Origin: Zhengitettix transpicula
Lineage: Eukaryota; Arthropoda; Insecta; Orthoptera; Tetrigidae
Assembly (NCBI GenBank): GCA_037074705.1
Contig: CM073590.1
Coordinates: 139,085,600-139,149,599 of the forward strand
Length of the DNA: 64,000 bases
Reading direction: 5' to 3'
Both the position numbers and the translations under genes were made by a program. Under the pieces are notes generated by a model. The model searched no databases. It saw only the letters and a program-made list of their open reading frames with translations, and was not told where the DNA came from. Of this stretch, positions 1 through 10,868 are shown one piece after another. Every line of letters begins with the position of its first letter. Within the stretch, counting starts at the first letter, position 1.

Positions 1-1754
1 GGTTAGTTGATATTGAAGAATGTAAAAACTTGATGAGTGTATTGTTGATATTAACATTGATAAAATAAAGAGAATAATAATTAGGTAATAGGATGTTAGT
101 GGCGGTATTATATTTTTGGAGTGAAAAATGGTATCAGAGTATGTCAACGATATTAAAAATCATATGATAGGATTGCAATGCTGTATATATTAGTAATTTA
201 AAGGGCTTTAAGGACGAGAATAAAGGAATTATAATAAGAGAATGAATTATAAAGTACCCACACATAAGCAATCGGTTATTTCTAAACATATTTACTTAAT
301 ATAGTCATAAATTCAACTGGACCGATATCAGGATCCTTAACGTTGAAATTAACTATTTCTCCAGAATGATATCTGAAATAATCGATATTAGAATTGTTAA
401 GAACAGTTCTATTAAAGTCCAGAGTTTCGAACAGACTTTTTTAATTTCATTTCACATAAATTGAAATATAATCACTAGGCTACAACGTCACTAATTTATA
501 ATATTCAGGAATTTATTATATTCGGTCCATTACAGATGCTTTAAGAGGACGTCGATCTACCACTTATGTGAAGTAAGCGTTACATAAGTGAAAATTGGAA
601 TAACTATCAACAATGGACCAAGTGTATTGAAAAATTGTTATTTTAAGTTTTGTGCAATGGTGAATAATGAAACAAATTACTGAATATACTTTTTTTCGCT
701 GTCTCGTATATTAGCTAGTAACAATAAGGGGGATTTATATCTTTGGGTTGGTTTTATCTTTGTTTAGTTTTTAGTTGCTTTGTTAATGGTGAGAGTGGTT
801 GTACAATAAATTGAGTTATTAAAGGAAACTACAATAATTTATTTAATATACGTTCAAAGGAATTGAACCTGATATACAAAGTTAAACAATAATTCTAAAG
901 TGATTATTACAGTAAGAAAATTTACACATTTATGATTACATTTTCAATTTTTTCTAACCGATATTTCTCCTCACATTTATCATGAAGTATTTTTCCTTTT
1001 AGCATCACACATAAATATTAAAGAACCTAATTAGGAAAACTCAGACTGAGAAGTAAAGGATTTAAATTTAAAGGAAGCACAGTTGCGCCAGAATATATTA
1101 TTCCTGGATAACTGCTAGTGTAAGACTTTTTTTTAGAGTAGGAGTCTACTGAGAGAATAAGAAAATAAGGCCCAGGAGTGGACGTCCGGCACTCGCTTCG
1201 AATCACGTCAAGAATTCCCAACGGTTTCCCCTCAAATCCCGCAGCCAGTTTCCGTGCTCAACGTTCACTCGCCTGAAACTGCATCTTCATACAAGCAATT
1301 TCGGCTTTGGAGTTTACCTGGTTCTTATTTCCTACTGAAACGTTTCAATGTGTATAACTTTCTGATACCTCTAACACTCTCCAGCTCAAACTGAAACTCA
1401 ATCATATAGATTTTTTGACGTGAAACGTCTTACTTCGCGAATCTAGTTTGAGCGATATTACACGGAGGCGTATGTTACGTTTTTCTATAAATATTAATAA
1501 ATATGTTTCAATTAATTATATAAATAATGTCAATTATAATGTATGTGAATCAATTGTATACTAAGTGACAATATCTGAATTCGACGTAGGTTTTTTTAAA
1601 ATTTATTGCTTATAGTCGCGTCAACATAAAAGTCATTGGCAACTTACCATACCTACTACATGAAATTATTTAAATTAGTTCATATTAACTATACATTTTA
1701 TTCTTAGTCTCTGACTCATTGTCTATTTAGATTAGACCTCGAATGCCGTTTTCC
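1..1754. other. AT-rich non-coding stretch
   Basis: I see no gene here. The sequence is AT-rich with frequent stops in all frames. A short perfect 9-bp hairpin lies at about 560-589 (CACTTATGT / ACATAAGTG). The stretch around 1140-1300 is somewhat richer in GC, but its only open frame is a 64-codon minus-strand one with no recognisable motif. Confidence 0.6.
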
Positions 1755-2165
1755 TTGCTAAGCTTTAGTAGGTTATTTATTGCCGTTGCTTAGGTACATA
1801 CCTCCCTTCTCGTGTATTTCTTAATTGCGCTATTCTAGTCCTGTCGTGCTTTGGGCAGTCGTAGAGGGCATGCTGGATCGTCAGGGTAGCCTTGCGTACG
1901 TCACATGTAGGTTTCGGTGACCTATAGAATGGATGAGAGTACGTGAGGTTATAATAGAGAGTTCTTAACCTAGCAACAACTACCTGCTATCTCCGTGACA
2001 GATTGCCAGCATAAGATATTTCCTTGAAGTTGTCGACTCCCTTGAGAAAAATACCTTCTTTCCTTCCTCTTCTACACTTGTACTATTTTTTCTCCAGTGT
2101 CTTACATAGGCTCGATAAGTAAGTCGAATAAATATTGTTACAGGTAAAAGAGATATTGTTTCCAC
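1755..2165 (-). pseudogene. LINE ORF2 C-terminal fragment, decayed
   Basis: Read on the minus strand, roughly 1920-1785 encodes PTCDVRKATLTIQHALYDCP followed by KHDRTR. This matches the C-terminal Cys-His knuckle of RNase H-bearing LINEs, with pattern C-x2-(C)...H...C-P, although the second Cys of the knuckle reads as Arg. The same block is seen in better form in the LINE at 39.2 kb (CSSCKEPTTIPHVLFDCPKY). A second minus-strand frame upstream (2165-1980) contains YRAYVRHWRKNSTS, which could be the spacer between the RNase H domain and the knuckle, in a different frame. The copy is therefore frameshifted, 5'-truncated and not functional. The stop lies near 1780. The family assignment is inference from the motif; the exact clade is unknown. 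Confidence 0.5.
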
Positions 2166-2593
2166 CGTTGTTGTCTTTGTATAATTTCAACCACTTACTA
2201 CTGTGGCTGGAGTGGAATTACACAAATATAACTCAAAAACAGTCAAGATTCGAGTCTAAACAAGGGTTTTGTTGTCACTGAGTTTAATTATGACATTCAA
2301 CTTGCCGTTTAACTTCCCCAAGCGGGGGTGGTCGTCGGTAGAAATTTTCGAACATGTTAAACGGTCAATATTTGCGTGGAATAAATATTTGTCGGGGTCA
2401 ATTACATTGATGCTATTTCTACCGATGTTGTTTATGTATAATTTCAACCCCTTTCGGCATAGGACGGGAGTACGCTTAGGGGTGGGAGTGGATTAGCGTT
2501 ACATAAAAATAACGCAAAAGCAACCGAGGTTGGAGTCAAATCGGGGTTTATGGATATATGACAACCCGGGCAACGCCGTGCATCTGGCTAGTG
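2160..2593 (-). repeat. Modular dispersed repeat, inverted copy A
   Basis: The right end (2560-2593) reads, on the minus strand, ACTAGCCAGATGCACGGCG then TTGCCCGGG. This is the same terminus as the copies starting at 6908 and 45541 (ACTAGCTAGGTGCCCGGCG in the last). Inside, a module containing TATAATTTCAACC and a downstream AAAATAACGC/GGGTTT part occurs twice, near 2190 and 2450, about 265 bp apart. The family also shares short blocks with 7590-7650 and 7960-8060. I see no coding capacity. The element class is not identified. Confidence 0.55.
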
Positions 2594-5490
2594 ACAAATC
2601 TTTTTTATCACTCTAATTTCTTTATGATCAAACCGACAAACAACACAACCCGTGATCGCCACATACGTCAGACTTTTTTCGTCATAAACCTCAGACTGAC
2701 ACTAATACATACTTTTTTTACGTGTTCTCGAATGTGAAAATAGGATCCGCCGTAAACAAATACAAAATATAAACATTAATATTATAACAATTTAAGGATG
2801 AACTATTTTTTCTTACCACAAATATATCTCAGTCCTTTGAATAGGTGAATTATTTTTTAACCCACGTGATATCTTCAACAGAACTTATTAAGTCTATGTA
2901 ATACTAAAGAAATCTACACTACGATTTGATAAAGAAAGAAATTTCGTAATGTGCACTGAAAGAATTTCAGTAAATTCCATTCTGTTAAAAGTATTAATTT
3001 TTTCCTTTCGTCGAACTCCTTAAATTAATGCTCCACCCATCATCAAATATTTAGAAAGAAAATCTTTTCTTATTTTAGCTAACGTGGAAAACATTTATAG
3101 ATTTAAGCCCGAGTGAAAAATATTTTTTAAGGACCGTAAAGTGAGTTTTAAAATCGAAGTTAGGAACGATGTCAAATGTCATGAAGATGATTGGTCCAGT
3201 TTTACATGTGTACTGAAGTCGCGACAAAATGAGCATTAATGCAAGTTCAAGACACATAAAATAATAAGATTTTGGAAAAAAGGCATGCTATTTAATTTAC
3301 ACCATGGTTCACAAGACCGGGAAAAGATTCATATTTCGGTCATTTTTATTGTAGATGACTTCTTGGACACTATAAAATTTTTCTACTTTATTTTGGGTAA
3401 TTTAAGAGTCCATTTGCAGTTAAAAATCAAATCAAGTGTCTTATAACAAGCATGTCCCACTTTCGCACTTAAATATACCGAATCGGTGTCCCATATTATC
3501 CTATGTAAATAACCAGTAAACATGTAAAAGATTTCCTTTATAAAAAATCATTACTTTTCGATTTTTTGCCGACAATTAGACCGATGACAGTTGCTTTCGA
3601 TAACGCCTTATCGATCGAATCTGAATTTAGGCCTAGAAATAGTTAAATACGTATATTGATTGTTATTTGTAATGTGTAGGTTACATATGTTGGCTCATTT
3701 TCCTATTTTATACGCGCTTTAATTGGCGTGTGGGTCATATAGAATCTACGAGGTCGCTTACATCTATATTATTTTGCCGATGTATACTTTGAGGAAATAT
3801 GGAGTGTTTATACATAAAACTGGATTAACGGGATCATCTCTCTTAACGCACTATCTCATGTAGATTATTCCAAATCAAAATCTAGTGAAAGGACAGATAG
3901 AATTGTTTCTTCTTCTTTTCGTACTACTTGTTTGGAAAGGATTAAGGACAATAAATAACACAAATTAATAAAAATACATTGATATTGATAAAACAAAGTT
4001 CAGGATCCAATATAAGAAAGTATAGGAAGTAAGGAAGGACGCCACCAAGTATTCTAGAGTTCGCAAAACGGTGTGGATTCAAAAAATATGTAGGGTGTAG
4101 GGCATTGTCCAAATACTAACTGAAAGTTTAAAATTAATAAAAATTCTTTCAAGGTCACAGATTATGATGTTTAATAATACTGAGTCAGTCGTAAAAGTAT
4201 TAATTTCTGTAAGTATTTCGGAGCTGCAGAGAGCAAGAAAACGGAGAAATCAACTGCTGGGAAATAATTTTTTACTGATTAATGGATGAAAAATCATAGT
4301 GTGTGAAGGCAACTGATGTTCCAAGAGATTTTTTGACCCTCAATTCAGGTAGTGCCTTTGAAGTAACTAAAGACAACCACGCGTAAAGTTAAAATATTGT
4401 ATGACGAAGTTGAAGGGTTATCTTTTCCAATGGAACCATATAACGAAAGGCAATTAAGGATGTAAGTTAATAATGAAGTCGAATTTGAAGGTGCAGAATC
4501 AAGATTAAAATTTCTATTATCCAGGACTTAAACGATGTAACTAACAAAGGTCTCCGATTTTCTTGTTTATTTTAATTTTGTTGCATCATTGCATAATTAT
4601 AAATCATGAATTATTGTTAATACTATTAATATACAGTGCTACTATACAGTACCTACCAAGAGTCCTAACATTTTTAGTTTGCTTTAATTCAATTGCATCA
4701 ATTTTTAATTATGAATTAGTTTATATTCTATAAAATAAATAACGAGTCTTGAACTAATTCACATAAAGAATTATGGTCGAGGATTCACGCAAACATAATG
4801 AAAATTATAGATTATTTCTTGTTTGTCACAAACAAATAACCTCAGAGGTGTAATAAACAAGGAGTTCAATGTTCTCTTTGCCACTTTCGCGAAGTTCTCT
4901 GGTACTGCCACAAGGTGCAACCAAGTTTAGACGAGTGTTTTAATTAAAGGAAGAAACTTTTCAATGTAAAACAAAGTTGAATTTGCCTTTGAAGTTCCAC
5001 AGTCAGACGTGATGAGGTCCTTGGTTTATTTCTGTCTTCATTTGTTCCTAAAGTGTCTTTGAAACAGGAGTCTGCGTTAATCCTTATGAAGTAACTAATT
5101 AGCGAAGTTGAGACATAAGGGCGCAGTAAACGTCTTTACAAGTATCAATAAAAGAGCCAGATCTTTAACATACTGGCATTTCCTTGAACATATTCTGAGC
5201 AAATTGAATTCAAAGAACCGTGTATATTGTGATATATTCTGTATTAAGTTAATAAAATTGTATTCAACATAGGTCCTGTGAATCTTGTATTCTTGTAATA
5301 CGCCAACAATGAAACGCAACGTTGACAAAGATTAAAGGTTTTACGGTTAACGTCCTTTCAGGTACAGTTGTTTCATAATGAAGTACGTTCGGCGACGTCA
5401 AATCTAAATTTTTAACAATCTTATTACTCCGTGTACTCGTTCCAATAGACTTCAAAATTTTATGTACTTAAACCTGCGGATATGCGTCTA

Positions 5491-5500
<10 letters not shown>
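2594..5500. other. AT-rich non-coding stretch
   Basis: Nothing supportable is seen. There are only short chance frames, the longest 77 codons at 5095-5328 on the minus strand. The sequence is low in complexity, with many A/T runs. Confidence 0.6.

Positions 5501-5550
<50 letters not shown>
5493..5550. repeat. (TA)n(TG)n microsatellite
   Basis: A TA dinucleotide tract passes into a TG tract and directly abuts the LTR that begins at 5551. Alternating purine-pyrimidine DNA of this sort flanks every LTR copy in the window. Confidence 0.9.
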
Positions 5551-5553
<3 letters not shown>

Positions 5554-6725
5554 AATAAACAAACAAGTCTTGAATTAAAATAAATTCTTAAACAAAAAAT
5601 TAATTAAAATTTGAATGATAGTTAGCCACACGTTGAAGACGCCAAATATGTAATAACTATTAGGGTCTACTTATAATTAAATTGCCCCACGTTGATGAAG
5701 CCAATTTTGTAATGATTAATTAGGTGGTCTTAATTAATAGGAATAATTAACAAAATTATTATGTATTTAAAAATTTATTGTTGATTATTACACATTATAT
5801 GCCCTGCTTTGCACGCCGAATTCCGTCAATTTAACAAACAAATATTTCAATTTTATTTTGTTAATTCGTGGCGTTCAATGAAAATATAGCTTTATAATTT
5901 TACAATTAATTACGTTTAATTTCTCATTATCTCAGGGTCACCACTGGGTTTGATAGGAATAACAAATACAATGAACTAAAATATTAACAATCCAAACTCA
6001 TTGAAGTTAACGGAATACAATATTAAATACAAAAGTAAAAGAAAACGAATGATAAGAAAAACGCAAACTAAATCTGACTATACCCTTTAATTATCGTTTA
6101 CAGACATTAGTAATTGTTTTGTACTTACGACAGTGCTACTAGTACCAGTTTGGATTCTTCTTGTTTGAATTTAACACTCACTAAAACAGGTCATTCATTA
6201 CTCACTGATCCTACACTTTAGAATTTGAATACACGCGGTCGTTGCCCCCGTGCCTCTGCTATTCGAGAATCTGGATTAGCCCACCCTCAGCCGGTTGCAG
6301 GACGTAGAATTCCTCAAAGTCTTTCGATGTGACAATTAGTTAAATTTGTGAAGCAAAACTTCTGCTTCCAAATTGTGATTTTATGTGTCTCTCCGCCAAA
6401 ATGCTTACTCGCGTTTTATATAAACTATCATATCTCGCCGTTGGACCTCCTGGATAACACTATTCATGCTTTTAGGTTAGCAAACTGTGTTATTACTTTA
6501 TGTGGACCGTTCTGACTCGTATCTCGGCGCAGACATTTCCTTTCGCGTCTTGCCGCTAACTTTACCGTTTCGCTTCTTGCCGTAGACTGCTTTCCTCTAG
6601 GCACGCGGTCTCCAGTCTCCCATTGTTAACAAAGAAAGACCCGCTGCGATTGTTGTCTTTAAGCACCCGTTCCGCCAACAATTAAATTATATTAAAAACA
6701 ATTAATAGCCTGTTTAATTGGTATT

Positions 6726-6728
<3 letters not shown>
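5551..6728 (-). mobile_element. Gypsy-like LTR with PBS tail, copy L1
   Basis: The copy is bounded by TGTAAT (5551) and ATTACA (6723-6728) and lies between a TA/TG tract and an AT tract. Element orientation is minus. From 6728 downward come the U3 start TGTAATACCAATTAA, a conserved AATCTGAC block (minus strand GTCAGATT) near 6075, and a conserved CTCAGGGTC..ACTGGGTTTGA block near 5931-5953. The LTR proper probably ends at 5708 (TGTAAT on plus, ATTACA on minus). Beyond it are two tandem degenerate primer-binding sites (5683-5705 and 5625-5645) resembling the tRNA-Lys type TGGCGCCCAACGTGGGGC, each introduced by its own ATTACA. No internal coding region is left. Class I assignment rests on the TG..CA ends plus the PBS; a DNA-transposon origin is not fully excluded. 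Confidence 0.7.
5625..5713 (-). other. Two tandem tRNA-Lys-like primer-binding sites
   Basis: On the minus strand, ATTACA is followed after 3-4 bases by TTGGC..TCAACGTGGGGC (5705-5683). A second ATTACA (5654-5649) is then followed by TTTGGCGTCTTCAACGTG and TGGC (5646-5625). Both are close to the 18-nt complement of the tRNA-Lys 3' end, with a 1-2 nt insertion in the middle. A PBS directly after an LTR end is standard for LTR retrotransposons; a duplicated one is not. Confidence 0.6.

Positions 6729-6762
<34 letters not shown>
6729..6762. repeat. (AT)n microsatellite
   Basis: A pure AT dinucleotide tract directly at the U3 boundary of LTR copy L1. Confidence 0.9.
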
Positions 6763-6765
<3 letters not shown>

Positions 6766-6907
6766 ACAAAACTAAATAATATTAAATTTTATTTCAGTAT
6801 TAGAACCTCAAAATGTTCATTAAAATGTTACAAGTAGAGACTGACAAATGAAAGAGAATGCAATTGCATAGACACGCACTTGAAAATTTTACATTGTACG
6901 TTACAAG

Positions 6908-8300
6908 TACTAGCTAAGTAACCGGCGTCGCCCGGGTATTTATTTAAATCAGCTCGAAGTAGAAATTGATTCCACATTTGATAACCGTTTCATTTAACCA
7001 GCATCAATAGCGCCAGTGTTTGGAACATTTACCCGTTAACATTCCCCACCTCGACCTTACCCCTCAGAATCTAACACCAAATAAACCATGACGATAACTG
7101 ACGTTATTAGGAAACTCTACTACTACAAAAAATAAAAGGGCCTATAAATCACAACGAATTAAAACAGTAAAACATAATTGCTAAATTAATAAAGTCTAAA
7201 GCTACTCTCGGTATCTTAAAGGAGTAAAGAAATATAACCATTAACTAAATAAAGACGAAAATATGGCTCGTTCCCTAAGTAAATCATAAATTTATGTGGC
7301 AACTTAAGAGGGTCAAACCTAATCCGGGTAACCTTTTCTCCACCGTGTCCATCTTCACAAACAGGAACATAAAATTTCATCAACCACCATTATTAATGCG
7401 TGATTTAAACTCAGCGCACTCCTATAACCCCAGAATCGACACTAATATTGGTCTTTTTTTTCATTGCTTTTTATGTAAACCCATTCCACCACAACCCGCA
7501 TCGTAGTAGTGATTCCGTCCCTCGCTTTTTGAGTAGAAATTAGACACTTAAAAATTATTCTAAATTAAGCAACACCGAAGTCGTTTTATTTGTCGGTAAT
7601 AATGGCCGTTTAGGAATGTTTTAAAATTCAACTCCCTCCACCCGAACCCCTAGAGGCGGTAGGTGTGTCTTAACCCCTCTGTGTTTGTTCCTGGATAGTA
7701 AGTAACGGGTGTATAAAGTTTCGTGGAACTTAATCTACGTATTAAAGTTGTAAACGAAAGTTTGTTTCAACCCCTTCCATCACCACTCCAAAGGGCAGAG
7801 TTACATCTTAAACAGTATGTTAAAAGTAATAATTAAACTTATTGATGCCTATAACGTCAGGTTCAATACCAGACTCCGTTGTTTACTCATTACTTTATTT
7901 AATGGCCTCTCAGGGCTGAACTATAACGTAACTGACACAGTGAATGCCAGAATTAAAGTAATTGACAACTACAACCCCGGATTTGACACCAATATTGGTT
8001 GTTTCACGTTATTTTTTTGTATCGCCCCTCTTTGTGGTGCTTAAAGGGGTTGAAATTATATGCTAAATAGTTGTGGATATAAAATATTTATCGCATACAC
8101 CCCGAAAAGTAATTAATCAACGAAATATCGGTCGTTTTAGGATGTTTTTAAATTTAACTACTTTGGAGCTGCCTAACGCTTCGAAAGGCCTTCTCGGAGG
8201 TGCGCACAACAACTCACCAAAGTTTCAACGCAATTGGATGAATGATTTAGGAGTGAATAGGGGGACACAAACATTCATTTTTATATAGAGATATCAACTA
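6908..8300 (+). repeat. Modular dispersed repeat, long copy B
   Basis: The copy begins at 6908 with ACTAGCTAAGTAACCGGCG followed by TCGCCCGGGTATTTATTTAA, the family terminus. Internally, blocks recur. A block with GGCCGTTTAGGAATGTTTTA (7605) reappears as GTCGTTTTAGGATGTTTTTA (8131). A block with AACCCCAGAATCGACACTAA (7427) reappears as AACCCCGGATTTGACACCAA (7973). The spacing is roughly 530 bp. Open frames of 70-75 codons (7294-7506, 7817-8044, 8073-8288) fall in these modules but have no recognisable domain and look like chance. The right boundary is uncertain. Confidence 0.5.
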
Positions 8301-8710
8301 ATACATAACTAATCTCATACATTTGAATCCTATTCAATAACTTCAACTCTTATTTCAAAAATAGTTTAAATTAAAAATTTACAACAGTCGGGAATTTTAT
8401 TTACAAATTCAGTGTTTTCCATTTTGATTGATAATTATACAACTCTGGTGATCGTTTATAAATGTAATTACGCATAACTGCGTTCAAAATAGATTTTCAC
8501 GTTTCGCTTATTTGATAACCTAAATTTTATTTAGGGTACAAAAAATAAAGTCATTCAGCTTTACACTGAAAAACCTTATTTTCATAGATTACAAGTATCA
8601 AATTAGTGCGCTTAGTACGCACACACATAAGAATACGAAAATTCAGAATGGGTAAAAACTCAGAATAATTGAAATATATTTGGTTTTACGCCTTGGATAT
8701 ATTCTAAATT
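8301..8710. other. AT-rich non-coding stretch
   Basis: I see nothing here beyond AT-rich sequence. Confidence 0.6.
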
Positions 8711-8713
8711 CAC

Positions 8714-9170
8714 CTATCGATGGTTTCGTCGTAACAAACAGGTCAGAAATAAGGCCAGTGGTCGAAGAAATATTTGGAACAAGTGATATAAGAACAAGTA
8801 ATTTTTAACATTTTCATACAACTGATAAATGTTAATAAATTTCATATGTCTACACCAAAGAGTTGAAACGGGATTTATGTGATAAATGTTTTCATGTTTT
8901 TGATACACATGGAAAAATTCGTCTCCTTTTCTTGGATATCTTCGTGGAGACTCCAGGTGACGTGTTGGGAAAAATGTTTCATGCCGAGTTGCAGTTTGAA
9001 GCGAGTCCTCTTTCCGCAGTTGGCGGTCAACTTTAACAAGTCCTCGTGCCTCATCTGTCAGAAGACGAAGCCGCGTGGACACGAGACACATATTTTCATT
9101 TCTCCTCGCAGCGGAGGGATTTTTTCGTGGAAACGGAATCCGTTTCCGTAGAAGTTATTCCTTAACTGGG
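8714..9170. other. GC-richer island with overlapping open frames, unassigned
   Basis: The part from about 8920 to 9170 is clearly richer in GC than its flanks and is open on both strands: a 125-codon minus frame (9091-8714) and a 90-codon plus frame (8879-9151). The minus product begins MCLVSTRLRLLTDEARGLVK and is rich in Arg and Lys, but I recognise no domain. Both frames run out of the GC-rich part into AT-rich DNA, so each may be chance extension of a short unique or repeat-derived segment. An old exon or element fragment is possible; nothing proves it. Confidence 0.25.
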
Positions 9171-10149
9171 GGAAATGCGTGGTTGTCTTCCGGGAAAGGT
9201 GAGCTGCATACAAATTCTGTAGACAGGTAAAATGATAGTTAATTTAATTTAAAATAAATTATAACATGCCAATAAAAGTTTCTAAACTCGGAATCTGAAC
9301 CTAAATGATCTCAGTAATACCAAAATAACTAGCATAATAATTAACTATCAGCCTTTAACTGCAATTACCTGGCGTTGCAACAACCAGGTTTCTAATTTCA
9401 GTCAGTTAGTTTTAATCTAGTCGATTCCTTCGTCATAAACTGTGATCGAAGAAAATCTGACGGTGGAAACAGCTTCGATTTGCACGAATTAAGGTGACGG
9501 TTATCTAAATCTCAAGGTTTAGTGCTTATTCTACAACACGACGAATTCAACAAAGACGATACTTTTTGATCCAGCGTCTGAAAAAATGGCTGTTTGCAAA
9601 CGATGATTCCTTCAAGGTTTCCAAGAGTTTGTAGAGTTTTCTTATCGATGCTTCAAGCTTGGCGACCAGTAAGAAACAAATAAATGTAGGCCTCGACGAG
9701 GAACACGAACGTGGCTGCTTGTGATCGATGAAAACCTGAAACTAAATGAAAACTAAATCTGTAGTCAGCCTTTTGAATTTTGATTCACAGATCATGTATG
9801 TAACAAATTGATTTCTAATTAGTAATGAAAAGCACATGTCACCTCGTTATGAACCGTAGCGAATGTCTTGTCCAACACCTGCTCAACAGCAGTGATTCTA
9901 GACACAGTTTTATATTTATTTCAGTAAGGCGAAAGACCAGTGCCTGTGTTGACGTTTTATCAAACAAACGTTTTCAGTGATGTTACGAAAGGAAAAAAGT
10001 TTCAAACTTTCTGTAAGATTCTAGTTCGTAGTAACAGTATTGGAATCGTTTTGATCCTAATGACTCTGAAAAATACAACCACTCTGGTAGGATCATAGTA
10101 TTCACAATGTAATAATATTCTGCGAATGTCCATTTTTTTAAAGGTTTTT
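9171..10149. other. AT-rich non-coding stretch
   Basis: No gene is seen; only short frames are present. Confidence 0.6.
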
Positions 10150-10686
10150 GCATGAGGGGAATTCACATGGTGGCAACTCCCCTTTAATACCATAGGAAGG
10201 GATTTAAAAGGGGAAATGCGTACGGGTAGAGGAAGGCAGCCAAGGGTTAACTAGGGCCCTCGGTCTAAGGATCCTAGCCGGCAATTCGCCTTAAAGTGAT
10301 GCAGGGAAAACCCTAGAAAAACCTGCATCAGGTAGGTCGGGCATTTGGTACTCGTCCCACGCCCTTCCGATAGCGGGAGAGGAGTTTGCTGTAGGGACGC
10401 AGCATACCCTTCTCCGTGCCTCTACCAGTTTAGGAGGCAGCTGGTCGACTATTCCAATGGGAATAGCAGACAACTCTTACCGTATGCCCAAGGTCTGTGA
10501 CCCCAGAACATACACCTCTCAAAACAGGCCGAGGTGCCTCGGCTTGTGGGAACCTTAGTTCAAACACGGAGAGGAAAAGGCAGCCCCTTCCTGTCTCTCC
10601 TACAAGGTTCTGCCTGCGAGAGAACATCCCTCGCAGGTACTGCATGCGAGAGAATAGCCCTCGCAGACCTCAGAAAACCCCGATGG
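10150..10686 (+). repeat. R550 dispersed repeat, copy 1, full length
   Basis: This is a GC-rich block of about 540 bp in AT-rich surroundings. Diagnostic sub-blocks in order are GGTGGCAACTCCCCTTTAAT (10169), CCAAGGGTTAACTAGGGCCC (10240), GGATCCTAGCCGGCAATTCG (10268), AGGTCGGGCATTTGG (10335), CCCACGCCCTTCCGAT (10356), CTTACCGTATGCCCAAGGTC (10476) and GAGGTGCCTCGG (10531). All recur in the other copies. Near the 3' end two tandem units of about 30 bp (10610-10668) each contain a TGCGAGAGA..CCTCGCAG hairpin. Chance frames occur on both strands, but stops interrupt every frame across the copies, so coding is unlikely. The class is unknown. Confidence 0.8.
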
Positions 10687-10713
10687 CGATTTTTTTTTGT
10701 GTGTGTGTGTGTG
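10687..10713. repeat. T-run plus (GT)n microsatellite
   Basis: A short poly-T followed by GT repeats sits exactly between R550 copies 1 and 2. Confidence 0.85.
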
Positions 10714-10714
10714 T

Positions 10715-10868
10715 AGACAGACTATGTATAGGGTAATCCACATAGTGGCAACTCCCCTCTTATAGGTCGGGCATTTGGTACTTGTCCCACGCCCTTCCGA
10801 TGGCGGGAGAGGGGTTAGTTAGCTGTGGGGTCGCAGCTTACCCCTCGCCATGCCTTGGTCAGTTTATA
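10715..10868 (+). repeat. R550 dispersed repeat, copy 2, internally deleted
   Basis: The copy starts at the family 5' end (AGACAGACTATGTATAGGGT, then AATCCACATAGTGGCAACTC), then jumps directly from CCCCTCTTA to TAGGTCGGGCATTTGGTAC, skipping about 170 bp present in copies 1, 3, 4 and 7. It stops near GCCATGCCTTGGTCAG, so the 3' third is missing too. It lies head to tail with copy 1. Confidence 0.75.
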
